A DNA stretch of 64,000 nt from DATHTK01 sp035463295. GTDB lineage: Bacteria > Actinomycetota > Rubrobacteria > Rubrobacterales > Rubrobacteraceae. Numbering within the stretch: position 1 is the first letter of the stretch; each line of letters starts with the position of its first letter. A program made the position numbers and the translations under genes. Below, piece after piece: positions 26,878 through 34,557 of the stretch. The notes under the pieces are model-generated. The model made no database searches and was not told the DNA's origin. It saw nothing but the letters and a program-made list of their open reading frames with translations. The stretch lies in the NCBI GenBank assembly GCA_035463295.1, contig DATHTK010000057.1:1-64000 (forward strand), written 5' to 3'.

Positions 26878-27591
26878 ATGGGAGAACTCAACACTTTTCG
26901 CGTACTCATCACCGATGATCATCCGCTGTTCAGAAGAGGCTTTGCTGCCATCCTCTCTGCAGAACAAGAACTCAATATAGTAGGTGAAGCAAAGGACGGT
27001 CAGGAAGCCGTGCGTATGTGCGGTGAGCTTCGCCCTGATCTAGTCGTGATGGACATCTCCATGCCAAACATGGACGGTATAGAGGCAACCAGAGAGGTGA
27101 AAAAGCGCTGTCCGAAGGCCGTGGTGTTGGTAGTCACCGCCCATGAGGACGAGAACCTCATGCTAAAGGCCATACGGGCTGGGGCGGTCGGCTTCTTCCT
27201 GAAGGGGAAAGATCCCACACAGCTGATCGGCGCGGTACGAGAGGCTCTTGAAGGAGAGTCTCCCATGGATTCCAAACTAGCGGGTAGGTTGCTCAGGCGA
27301 CTCGCTGTCGAAGAGGGGAACCCGGATGGATCTTCTGAGCCACCAGTCAAGGGACAGGAGGCAAAGGCACCCCTTCCCGTCTCGCTAAGTCCCCGTGAGC
27401 AAGAAGTGCTGGGTCGGGTAGCGGAGGGCAAGACTAACCGTCTCATCGCCCAGGAGCTTCACATGAGCCTCTCTACCATGAAGCGACACCTGGAGCGGAT
27501 CGTCGCTAAACTAGGTGTTTCCGACCGTACACAAGCTGCCGTGAAGGCCATAGAGCTTGGAGTGCTCCGGGAGTCGGTAAGGCGCAAGTAG
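26878..27591 (+). CDS. NarL/FixJ-type response regulator (island copy)
   Basis: 237 residues. The receiver starts FRVLITDDHPLFRRGF; Asp59 in VVMDISMPNMDG is the phosphorylation site, and the conserved Lys is in FFLKGKDPTQ. A linker with Gly/Pro/Glu leads to a LuxR-type helix-turn-helix (LSPREQEVLGRVAEGKTNRL, HMSLSTMKRHLERIVAKL). The ATG at 26878 follows GAAGGA at short spacing. Base composition is less GC-rich than the regulator at 7.5 kb, consistent with acquisition. No histidine kinase lies next to it on this strand. The large hybrid kinase 1 kb upstream on the opposite strand is the nearest possible partner. Confidence 0.9.
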   Translation: MGELNTFRVLITDDHPLFRRGFAAILSAEQELNIVGEAKDGQEAVRMCGELRPDLVVMDISMPNMDGIEATREVKKRCPKAVVLVVTAHEDENLMLKAIRAGAVGFFLKGKDPTQLIGAVREALEGESPMDSKLAGRLLRRLAVEEGNPDGSSEPPVKGQEAKAPLPVSLSPREQEVLGRVAEGKTNRLIAQELHMSLSTMKRHLERIVAKLGVSDRTQAAVKAIELGVLRESVRRK

Positions 27592-27626
27592 CTTTCTTCC
27601 TTTCTGCCGAGTACTACGACTTCTGA

Positions 27627-27745
27627 AGAATGAGCCAAATGGCTCACGACAATGAACTACTTGACCCATGTTTGGTTTGTCGCCCATGGCCGATACTTCC
27701 TTAAAGCAGGGCGACGCTTATACCATCCTTAGCCGAGAGAAAGGA
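27627..27745 (+). repeat. Dispersed direct repeat, copy 1 of the CxxC module
   Basis: This stretch is about 80% identical by eye to 28782-28910 over its first 75 bases (GAATGAGCCAA-TGGCTCAC onward). Weaker, gapped similarity continues through GCGACGCT and GCCGAGAG. It lies between the island regulator and the lipoprotein gene. Confidence 0.7.
27630..27704 (+). CDS. 24-codon CxxC peptide frame, module copy 1
   Basis: An ATG-TAA frame encodes MSQMAHDNELLDPCLVCRPW followed by PILP. The same peptide pattern (MSQ-A-H-NE-L-PC--CRPWPIL) is encoded by the second module copy at 28785 despite about twelve base changes, including synonymous ones. The start region is itself a dyad (GAGCCA-AA-TGGCTC). 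No SD is obvious. It may be a real short peptide, a leader, or the start of a decayed longer gene whose continuation resembles the pre-lipoprotein reading (GDAYTILSREKGR). Function unknown. Confidence 0.3.
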   Translation: MSQMAHDNELLDPCLVCRPWPILP

Positions 27746-27754
27746 CGTTTCAGA

Positions 27755-28426
27755 GTGAAGGGGTTAGTAGTTGTTGGAGTGGTTTTTGCTCTAATGCTGT
27801 CAGGATGTGCAGCACAGCAACAAGCAGAAGATCAAGATCTGCAACAGCAAAATCAGGCACTTCAGGAGCAGTTAGCCAAAGAAAGGGAAAAGGATCTTCA
27901 GGCTCAGAATGAAGACCTTCAGGAGCAGATAAACAATCTTAAGGAAGAGCAGGGAAAGGACGAGAGTCAAGCAGAGGAACAAGAGGACAGCCCTCAAGTA
28001 GTAATCAACAACAATGGGCTATCTCCTGAAGAGGCTGAAGAGGGAGTAGTTGTTGTCAGTTCGGACTTTGTTCCTCCCTCCAATAACAGCGAAGAGATTC
28101 ATGTCGTAAATGCAGCCATAGACTACTATGAACGTGCAGAGCTAGGGGACTATGAGGGCACCTACTCTAGGCTGAATTCGCAAGATCAGGCTCTACTTAG
28201 CCTAGAAGAGTGGGTAATAGCAAACACCAATCTGGATAGTGCAGCAGCAGAGTTTGTAGTGTATGACGTGTATCCAGAAGGGTCTGGGTGGTACTACGTA
28301 GATCTTATGATTTACCTCCCTGATGGCACCTCTCAGACTAGAACGACTCAGTTTGTTTATGAGGGTGGTAGCTGGAAGAAGTGGTTAACTGGTGAAGAGT
28401 ACGACATGTTTGCAGGCGCCCTTTAG
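27755..28426 (+). CDS. Lipoprotein with coiled-coil and a C-terminal alpha/beta domain
   Basis: About 223 residues from a GTG at 27755. That start was chosen because it opens a proper lipoprotein signal (MKGLVVVGVVFALMLSGCAA, lipobox L-S-G-C). An upstream in-frame reading from 27668 would bury it. After the lipid-anchored Cys comes a Gln/Glu-rich coiled coil to about residue 75, with two LQEQ-type repeats. A linker follows, then a domain of about 110 residues (AAIDYYERAELGDYEGTYSR, GWYYVDLMIYLPDGTSQT) resembling NTF2-like or DUF4878-type extracellular folds. Codon use is AT-richer than the core genome. No specific function can be given. A terminator follows. Confidence 0.75.
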   Translation: MKGLVVVGVVFALMLSGCAAQQQAEDQDLQQQNQALQEQLAKEREKDLQAQNEDLQEQINNLKEEQGKDESQAEEQEDSPQVVINNNGLSPEEAEEGVVVVSSDFVPPSNNSEEIHVVNAAIDYYERAELGDYEGTYSRLNSQDQALLSLEEWVIANTNLDSAAAEFVVYDVYPEGSGWYYVDLMIYLPDGTSQTRTTQFVYEGGSWKKWLTGEEYDMFAGAL

Positions 28427-28443
28427 ATCCGAAACCTTTCTTG

Positions 28444-28470
28444 CCCTCCCTCTTGCAGGGAGGGTTCTCT
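28444..28470 (+). terminator. Intrinsic terminator after the lipoprotein gene
   Basis: CCCTCCCT-CTTGC-AGGGAGGG (28444-28464) is a perfect 8-bp stem with a five-base loop, followed by TTCTCT. It lies 18 bp past the stop codon. Confidence 0.75.
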
Positions 28471-28782
28471 AATACAGTTCCTGAGTGCCTACACGGGCCT
28501 CCTTAAACTTCCCTCTAGGCAAGTGTCGGTAGCAGCTGGTTGCCGTGTATACACGGAGAGAGGCCCATCAACGGTATGGGATCCGTGATCTGAATCTCAT
28601 CGGGCACACCCCTGTAAGCTTCTCAAGAAAGCGGGTGAGGAACCTCTTGGAGCTATAACGAAGCACTGGCCTGCGCAGAGACGTGAGGAACCCTTACCCG
28701 TTAATCGAGTAACCCTAAAGCCATCAGGGCCAGACCGTTTGCAAGGTTTGCTTCCCTCCACGGTTACTTAACGGTCCTCAGA
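28465..28782. other. Gene-free stretch of the island with possible integrase debris
   Basis: No intact gene is seen. It contains a 14-bp perfect palindrome CCGTGTATACACGG (28543-28556). A segment near 28574-28612 shares scattered identity with 26729-26772, just past the integrase break; both contain TATGGGA, then T-CATCGGG and a CACCCCT. Weak reading as an integrase remnant (NLIGHTPVSF) is possible. Confidence 0.4.
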
Positions 28783-28910
28783 GAATGAGCCAATTGGCTC
28801 ACAACAATGAACCGCTTGGCCCATGTTCGGGTTGCCGTCCATGGCCGATACTCTCTGTTAGGCGGCGCGACGCTCAGGCGGGGTGGCTTCTTGGCCGAGA
28901 GGGCAGGATT
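28782..28910 (+). repeat. Dispersed direct repeat, copy 2 of the CxxC module
   Basis: This is the counterpart of 27627-27745. The ATG at 28785 opens MSQLAHNNEPLGPCSGCRPW and continues PILSVRRRDAQAG, staying open for 75 codons. Here the start-region dyad is a perfect palindrome, GAGCCAATTGGCTC. It runs into the truncated nuclease gene in a different frame. Confidence 0.7.
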
Positions 28911-29881
28911 CTCGCCCCAGCCGCCTTCAGAACAAACCAGTTGCTGGATACGAAAACAAGGTCTGGTCCACGGAACACTCCGACCAACTGGACAGGTACT
29001 ACCAGTTCATGAAGAAGAAACACCCTAATTGGCAGGTGTTGGGGGTCTATCTAACTCCGTTTAGCGATACCCCCTCCCATGAAGCCTACGCTCCATTCGG
29101 TTATGCAGCGATGTGCGATCTCCTGGATGGGATCCTCGATCAGCGAAGTTCGACGCTAAACGCCGACGTGAAGGTCGCGATGAGGCACTACACGGACATG
29201 GTTAGGAGGCACATTGTGGGCGATCCAGAAATCACAAGATTGTGTCAGCAGATGTACAAGAAACACAAGAGGGCAATCGATCTGATCTATGAGCATCGCC
29301 CCGATTCTCGGGCACAGATTCGGCCAGTAGTCGAAGACCTTATAAGACAACACCCTGGATTGGAGCAAGAGGTCAGCAGTAATCGTGTCATGAGGTTCGG
29401 AGTCAAAGAATGGAGTACACCGATCCTGCTGTCTGCAAGAAAGGACAAGAAGAGAAACCTGACTGGGTTCATATTGCTGTTCGGAGTCTACAACATGCCC
29501 AGCAGCCTAGACCTGGGTCTGTACGTGATGCCAGGACCCGACACAACCCGCCAGCCGATAATTGACATAGCTTGTGCCAATCCTCAAGTCTTCTCAGTGC
29601 CAAGCAACGTCAAGCGTGATTGGCTTCCGATCTACTCTCGCCCTCTTATAAGGCCAGAGGCATACGAGGATCTCGATGATGAAGAGCGTGAAGAGGAAAT
29701 TCGTAGGCAGTGGGACGAATTCCTAGACAATGACCTACCTCGGATAGACGCGGCACTCAAGGCAGAGGAATGGATCTTGGAGTCTGTGGAGCCTGATGAG
29801 GGGCAGTCGAGCCAAGGGAGCAGGTTCGTCTGGGGAGAGGGTGACATCGAGATTGACAGACGACCCGAGCATAAAGAGTAG
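28883..29881 (+). pseudogene. PD-(D/E)XK nuclease-superfamily protein, 5'-truncated
   Basis: 332 codons from a GTG at 28883. From about residue 22 it matches the second half of the PDDEXK_4 nuclease core: YENKVWSTEHSDQLDRYYQF holds the E-x-K and the Q-L-x-x-Y motif, and GVYLTPFSDTPSHEAYAPFG the following strand. A long helical C-terminal region follows. The first strands, with the catalytic Asp, are missing. The sequence upstream is the duplicated CxxC module, so the 5' part seems replaced. Without the Asp, catalysis is unlikely. PDDEXK_4 proteins often sit in defence or mobile loci. I call it a pseudogene, though a shortened product could still be made. Confidence 0.65.
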
Positions 29882-30024
29882 CTTCACTTCTCAACTTGAA
29901 AATCTAGCTCATTTGAGGGATGCAATCTCCCTACCGAAGGCAATATATTCTGTTTGTAAGGTAGTGGGAGAAGTCTTGCCGACGACTACTATTCTCTACC
30001 CCACCAAGCGAGGGTGATACGGGA

Positions 30025-31074
30025 ATGAAACACAGCATACTACTCACGACTTCAGCGGCTCTGGCGGTGCTGGTGGTATGCACAGCAGCCCTGCTAGGAG
30101 CACCCGCAGACTCAGCGCGTGCCGCTTTTCCGGGAAATAACGGCCGACTGGCTTTCTCCAGCTACACGGGGAACAATGAGTTCGATACCGAGATTTTCAC
30201 GATCAATCCGGATGGTACGGGCCTCACGCAACTCACTTCGAATGCGAGAATAGACGAAGCAGAGCCAAAATGGTCGCCCGACGGAAAGAGGATTCTCTAT
30301 CTGCGAAATAGACGGCCTGTCGGAGACTCCGACCTCTGGGTGATGAACGCCGACGGCTCAGGGCAGACTCAGCTAACCGAAGGACGGCCCATTCTAGCGG
30401 GGCCAACCTGGTCGCCCGACGGCTCAAAGGTCGCCTTCGTCAGTCGCCCTAACGGCAGCCAGTCAGATATCTACGTCATGAACGCAGATGGGAGTGGGAT
30501 AAGGAGACTCACTAACAGTTCGGCAACGGAGTATGCTCTGTCATGGTCTCCAGATGGCACCAAGATCGCCATTGCAAGAGACAATGACGTCTACGTGATG
30601 AGCGCCAACGGGGGGGATGCGACTAATCTCACCAATGGACGCATCTACCGGGGAGGACTTAGCCGGTCGATCGACTGGTCGCCCGACGGTTCGAAGATCG
30701 CCTTTCACTTCTACTGCAGTCCGCTGGAATGTCATTCTGTATTCATAATGGAGCCCGATGGCTCCGGGCTTCGGCGCATTTCGAACGGAGGGACCGTTAG
30801 TTGGTCTCCGGATGGCACACAGATAGCCGTTCTGTATGGCGCCCCCTTTGAAACTCGGATCCTAGTCATGAATCCAGACGGGAGCAACGCGAGGAGTGTC
30901 ACGGACAATCTACCAGGTCCGGTGAGCGGCCCTAGCTGGCAACCCCTGCCTGCAGACCCACTGCCGACCACCAAGAGCGATTGTAAGAAGGGTGGTTACA
31001 AAGACTTCGGCTTCAAGAACCAGGGCCGGTGCATAAAGGCCGTGAATCGCGCCAGCCGAAAAGTAGGCGCCTAG
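30025..31074 (+). CDS. Secreted TolB-like beta-propeller protein
   Basis: 349 residues with a signal peptide (MKHSILLTTSAALAVLVVCT, cleavage probably after ARA). About six PD40 repeats follow, each with a W-S-P-D-G strand (KWSPDGKRILYL, TWSPDGSKVAFV, SWSPDGTKIAIA, DWSPDGSKIAFH, SWSPDGTQIAVL) and an N-x-D-G-S-G turn. The C-terminal tail SDCKKGGYKDFGFKNQGRCI is a short Cys-containing module found at the end of many secreted actinobacterial proteins. No Tol-Pal partners are nearby, so 'TolB-like' describes the fold only. A carbohydrate- or protein-binding role outside the cell is likely. RBS is weak (AGGGTGATACGGGA before the ATG). Confidence 0.85.
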   Translation: MKHSILLTTSAALAVLVVCTAALLGAPADSARAAFPGNNGRLAFSSYTGNNEFDTEIFTINPDGTGLTQLTSNARIDEAEPKWSPDGKRILYLRNRRPVGDSDLWVMNADGSGQTQLTEGRPILAGPTWSPDGSKVAFVSRPNGSQSDIYVMNADGSGIRRLTNSSATEYALSWSPDGTKIAIARDNDVYVMSANGGDATNLTNGRIYRGGLSRSIDWSPDGSKIAFHFYCSPLECHSVFIMEPDGSGLRRISNGGTVSWSPDGTQIAVLYGAPFETRILVMNPDGSNARSVTDNLPGPVSGPSWQPLPADPLPTTKSDCKKGGYKDFGFKNQGRCIKAVNRASRKVGA

Positions 31075-31172
31075 CTGCCACAGCGCCTAGGCTGCAGGGA
31101 ACAATACATACTGCACGAATGTCCTAACACGAGTGTTTGGGTGGAAGCGGTTTAGAGTAGTTACAGCGGTGT

Positions 31173-31470
31173 TCATAAGTACTGGACCTCGACTTGATAG
31201 CCACAGTGGTCGAACCACCCGGCCGCGTCGACAGGGGTGACCTTGGAGAGCGCCCTCATCGCCTCCAGCAAGGCTTCGTGGGTGCGCGCTCCAAGCTTTC
31301 TTAGGATGATCTTTATCTTGGAGAACGCTCGCTCTATGGGGTTCAGATCCGGCGAATAGGACGGCACGAACACAAGCTCCGCTCCCCTCGCTTCGATGAG
31401 CTCCCTTTCCTTCTGTGGCCGGTGTGCCCCGAGGCTCTGTCCATCACCACAACCTGCCAGACTGTCACAC
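31173..31470 (-). pseudogene. IS630-family transposase remnant, frameshifted
   Basis: The last 66 codons encode FVPSYSPDLNPIERAFSKIK, the DDE-family C-terminal signature around the third acidic residue, through to QYL. Upstream in the same frame comes AHRPQKERELIEARGAEL, but it joins TVWQVVVMD only after correcting a two-base insertion near 31430. The N-terminal two-thirds and both element ends are not found. The remnant lies 24 bp beyond the ABC permease stop and closes the decayed island. Confidence 0.8.
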
Positions 31471-31498
31471 GAGAATTTGCGATAAATACGCCGATTTA

Positions 31499-32224
31499 CT
31501 ACGCAACTCTCCTATTCAACCTACGTTCGAGAGCGTTGGTCAGGTAGATCAGGGGGAGGCAGATGGCGAGGTAGATCAGGGCCGCCGCCGTGAGCGCCGA
31601 GGAGTTGAAGGTCTGCGACTGGATCTCCTGCGCCGCCCGCAGCAGTTCGACGAGCCCGATTACGGAGACCAACGAGGTGTCCTTGATGAGCATGACGAAC
31701 TCGTTGGTGAGAGGTGGTATGACGCGGCGGAAAGCCTGCGGCACGATGATGTAGCGCATTGTCTGCGGGTAGGTGAGCCCGGAGGCTCTGCCCGCCTCCA
31801 TCTGGCCCTTGTCTATGCTCTGGATGCCGGAGCGGAAGATCTCGGCGACGTACGCCGCGCTGTTGAGAGTGAGCGCGACGAGCCCGGCGAAAAAGAGGCT
31901 CTCGGGCCGGATTCCGATGGAGGCGGGGGTGAAGTAGATGATCGTGATCTGCACCAGGAGCGGCGTCCCGCGGAAAATGTCTACATAGATCTGGGCCGGA
32001 AACCTGAGCAGCCGGGAGCGGGATATCTTCATCAGCGCGAGGAAGAGGCCCAGCACGCCCCCGAAGACCTCGGCGAGGAGCGCCAGCGAGAGGGTCACCA
32101 GCACTCCTTGCAGGATCACGTCCCACTGCGCGAGGACGATCCCGACGTCGAAGTACTGGGTAACGATTCTCTCCGGGCTGAAGTCCTCCGGGTTGAAGGT
32201 GACCGGGGGCCACTCTATCTGCAC
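31499..32224 (-). CDS. Polar amino-acid ABC transporter, permease
   Basis: 241 residues, with five or so membrane segments. It shows the His/Glu/Gln/Arg/opine 3-TM signature: ILQGVLVTLSLALLAEVFGG at the start, VYVDIFRGTPLLVQ-type loop (YVDIFRGTPLLVQITIIYF), and the EAA loop IDKGQMEAGRASGLTYPQTM. It forms the membrane channel and docks the ATPase encoded at 34558-35283. The gene follows the solute-binding protein by 50 bp on the same strand. The substrate is probably a polar amino acid; specificity cannot be read from the permease. Confidence 0.9.
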   Translation of the reverse strand: MQIEWPPVTFNPEDFSPERIVTQYFDVGIVLAQWDVILQGVLVTLSLALLAEVFGGVLGLFLALMKISRSRLLRFPAQIYVDIFRGTPLLVQITIIYFTPASIGIRPESLFFAGLVALTLNSAAYVAEIFRSGIQSIDKGQMEAGRASGLTYPQTMRYIIVPQAFRRVIPPLTNEFVMLIKDTSLVSVIGLVELLRAAQEIQSQTFNSSALTAAALIYLAICLPLIYLTNALERRLNRRVA

Positions 32225-32274
32225 TCCGCGCTCCTCCTAGAAAAGGATCCGCAGCCCGCTACTGCCGTCCGCCC

Positions 32275-33054
32275 CTACGGGATCTCCTCCGGCTTCTCGT
32301 CGAACCACTTCTCGAAGATCTTCTCGTAGGTGCCGTCCTCCTTGATCTCAGCGAGCGCCTCGTTGACGCGCTGGCGCAGATCGCTGTCGGTGGGGAAGGC
32401 TATGCCGTACTGTTCGCCGGTGGGTATGTTCTGGACGATCTCGAGCTCGCCGTCGCTCTGGGAGGCCCGGTCGGCGGAGACCGGGAAGTCGTTTATGACG
32501 GCGTCCACCTGCCCGTTCTGGAGGGCGTTGAAGGCGTCCGTTACGACGTTGAAGGTCCTCACGGTGGCGACCTTGCCGTCTTCGCGCAGCTTCTGGGCTT
32601 CCTGAGCGCCGGTGGTGCCGATCTGTACGCCCACGGTGGCGTCGGCGAGGTCGTCGGTGCTCTGGATTTCGGAGTCGCCCTGGACCAGAAGCGACTGGTC
32701 GGCGTTGAAGTACGGCTCGGAGAAGTCTATGCGCTCCTCGCGCTCCGGCGTTATGGTCATCGCCGAGATCGCCGCGTCGTACTGGTTGTTGCCGAGGCCC
32801 TGGATGATGCTATCGAAGCGGACGTTCTCGTACTCTATTTCCAGGTTCGCTCGTTCGCCGATCTCGTTCATCAGGTCTATGTCGAAGCCAACGGGCTCCC
32901 CGTCCCGGTTGAACTCGAATGGCGGATAGGCGATGTCCGAGGCCACCGTGGCCTGCTCGGCCTCGCCGCCACCGCCGCCACCGCAGGCCGCGACGAGCAG
33001 CGCGACCGCGAAGAGGAGCGCCGCCGGAACGATGATCCCGAACCGTCTATTCAC
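32275..33054 (-). CDS. Amino-acid ABC transporter, substrate-binding lipoprotein
   Basis: 259 residues from a GTG at 33054. That start yields a lipoprotein signal (VNRRFGIIVPAALLFAVALL, then VAACGG lipobox). The longer frame to 33123 would put 23 charged residues ahead of it. The mature part is a family-3 solute-binding fold: YPPFEFNRDGEPVGFDIDLM, AAISAMTITPEREERIDFSE, TDDLADATVGVQIGTTGAQE and a final EKWFDEKPEEIP. It captures a polar amino acid outside the cell and delivers it to the downstream permease. The nearby HisC-like enzyme does not fix the specificity. Confidence 0.92.
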   Translation of the reverse strand: MNRRFGIIVPAALLFAVALLVAACGGGGGGEAEQATVASDIAYPPFEFNRDGEPVGFDIDLMNEIGERANLEIEYENVRFDSIIQGLGNNQYDAAISAMTITPEREERIDFSEPYFNADQSLLVQGDSEIQSTDDLADATVGVQIGTTGAQEAQKLREDGKVATVRTFNVVTDAFNALQNGQVDAVINDFPVSADRASQSDGELEIVQNIPTGEQYGIAFPTDSDLRQRVNEALAEIKEDGTYEKIFEKWFDEKPEEIP

Positions 33055-33187
33055 TATGTACCGTCCTCTCGGGTCTCTGCTCTCGCGAGCCCTGCGCGAT
33101 CTATCCGTACTCTCCCCATTCACGACGCAATACTAGTTACTGCCCGCTATACAATCAAGCGGTTGGCGAGAGAGGAGGGTGCGCCTG

Positions 33188-33433
33188 ATGGGGAAGCTCG
33201 ACGTCGGGCTGGCGGACGAGATCGGTCGCGCCGTGGAGGACCGGCGCGATGCCGCGATACACCTGCTGCAGGAGCTGGTGCGTATCCCATCCGTCACGGG
33301 CGACGAGGGGGTCTCGGCTTTCGAGAAGTTCCTACCCATCTTCGAAGACCTCAAGACGCTCGAAGTGGAACGCAACGGCGCCTGCCTCCTCGTCGAATGG
33401 TGCGGCGCTGCAGACGCGAGCTCTCCAGACTAG
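33188..33433 (+). pseudogene. M20-family peptidase/deacylase, N-terminal fragment
   Basis: About 81 codons from an ATG at 33188 (GGAGG nine bases upstream; a GTG at 33179 is in frame). DAAIHLLQELVRIPSVTGDE is the opening helix and loop typical of ArgE/DapE/CPG2-type M20 peptidases. The frame ends at a TAG before any metal-binding residue. The intact family is 350-430 residues, so over three-quarters is missing. Its stop shares CTAG with the convergent aminotransferase stop. A promoter-like TATACA lies at 33149-33154. It may still be transcribed, but no enzyme can result. Confidence 0.7.
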
Positions 33434-34488
33434 AGAAGCGCGGCGAGCAGCCGGTCGTTCTCCTCGGGAGCCCCGAGCGAGACCCGACTCCACCCGACGG
33501 GATATCCGAGAGCCTCACCCTCGCGCACCAGGACCCCGGTCTTCTCGAAGACCTCCGGACCGGTGCGGACCATGACGAAGTTTGTGTGCGATGGGACGTA
33601 CTCCAGGCCGGCGGCCTCGAAAGCCGCCTGGACGCGCTCGCGCTCCCGCTTCATCAGGCGGACGCGACCGGCGATCGCTTCCGTTTGGCGCATCGAGACC
33701 GTGGCAGCAGCCTGCCCCGATTGGTTCACGCTGAACGGCACGTGCGCTCGCCAGACGTAGTCCGCGAGCTCTGTGGGAGCAATGCCGTAGCCGATCCTCA
33801 GGGCCGCGAGACCGTGCACCTTGGAGAACGTCCTCGTGGAGATCACGTTCCCGGACTCCAGCACCAGGGTGTGGGAGCCCGCATACGCGGGGTCGCCGAC
33901 GAACTCGTAGTAGGCTTCGTCCAGGATCAGGAGCACGTCTTCGGGCAACGCTCGCGCGAACGCCCGCACCTCCGTGAGGGGCAGATAGGTGCCCGAGGGG
34001 TTGTTGGGGTTGCAGAGGATGATGGCCCGCGTCTCGGCCGTGACGGCGGAGAGCAGGGCGTCCAGGTCCGCCCTGTGGCGCTCGTCGAGCGCTACTTTGC
34101 GAGGTCGCAGCCCGACCACGCTGGCGGCCGAGGCGTAGAAGGGGAACGAGGGCCACGGGAAGACGATCTCCCCGGGCCGCTCCAGTATCTGCATCAGGTC
34201 CACGAGCACCTCGCTGGTGCCGTTTCCGACCACGACGTTCTCGGGCTCGGTCCCGGGGTTCGCGTCGGATATCGCTTCGCGCAGGAAGTCTGCGTCGCGG
34301 TCAGGATAGCGTCCGGCGCGATCTAGAGACTCGACCACCGCTTCTTTGGCCTCCGGAAGCGGACCGAAGGAGAGCTCGTTCATGGTCAGCTTCACGTACT
34401 CCTCCGAGCCGCGGTCGACCGAGATCTCCTCCTTCATCCGCGGCGGGTGGTAGGGATGCAGGTCCTTTAGCACGGCCCTGAGCCTCAC
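33430..34488 (-). CDS. Histidinol-phosphate/aromatic aminotransferase (HisC-like)
   Basis: 352 residues from a GTG at 34488, with AGGAG ten bases upstream; an in-frame extension to 34545 is less likely. Fold-type I aminotransferase of the HisC subfamily: KLTMNELSFGPLPEAKEAV, RYPDRDADFLREAI, VGNGTSEVL, LCNPNNPSGTYLPL, LDEAYYEF and the PLP-lysine motif STRTFSKVHGLAALRIGYG. It converts imidazole-acetol phosphate to histidinol phosphate or acts on aromatic amino acids. Stand-alone HisC copies outside a his operon are often aromatic aminotransferases. It lies between the transporter ATPase and the binding protein, so a role in using the imported amino acid is plausible. Confidence 0.85.
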   Translation of the reverse strand: MRLRAVLKDLHPYHPPRMKEEISVDRGSEEYVKLTMNELSFGPLPEAKEAVVESLDRAGRYPDRDADFLREAISDANPGTEPENVVVGNGTSEVLVDLMQILERPGEIVFPWPSFPFYASAASVVGLRPRKVALDERHRADLDALLSAVTAETRAIILCNPNNPSGTYLPLTEVRAFARALPEDVLLILDEAYYEFVGDPAYAGSHTLVLESGNVISTRTFSKVHGLAALRIGYGIAPTELADYVWRAHVPFSVNQSGQAAATVSMRQTEAIAGRVRLMKRERERVQAAFEAAGLEYVPSHTNFVMVRTGPEVFEKTGVLVREGEALGYPVGWSRVSLGAPEENDRLLAALL

Positions 34489-34557
34489 GTTGTTGTCTCT
34501 CCTCTCGCGCCCGGAAGCTGCATCGCAGATGATTGAAGCCCGCAACTCTGGGCGTCG

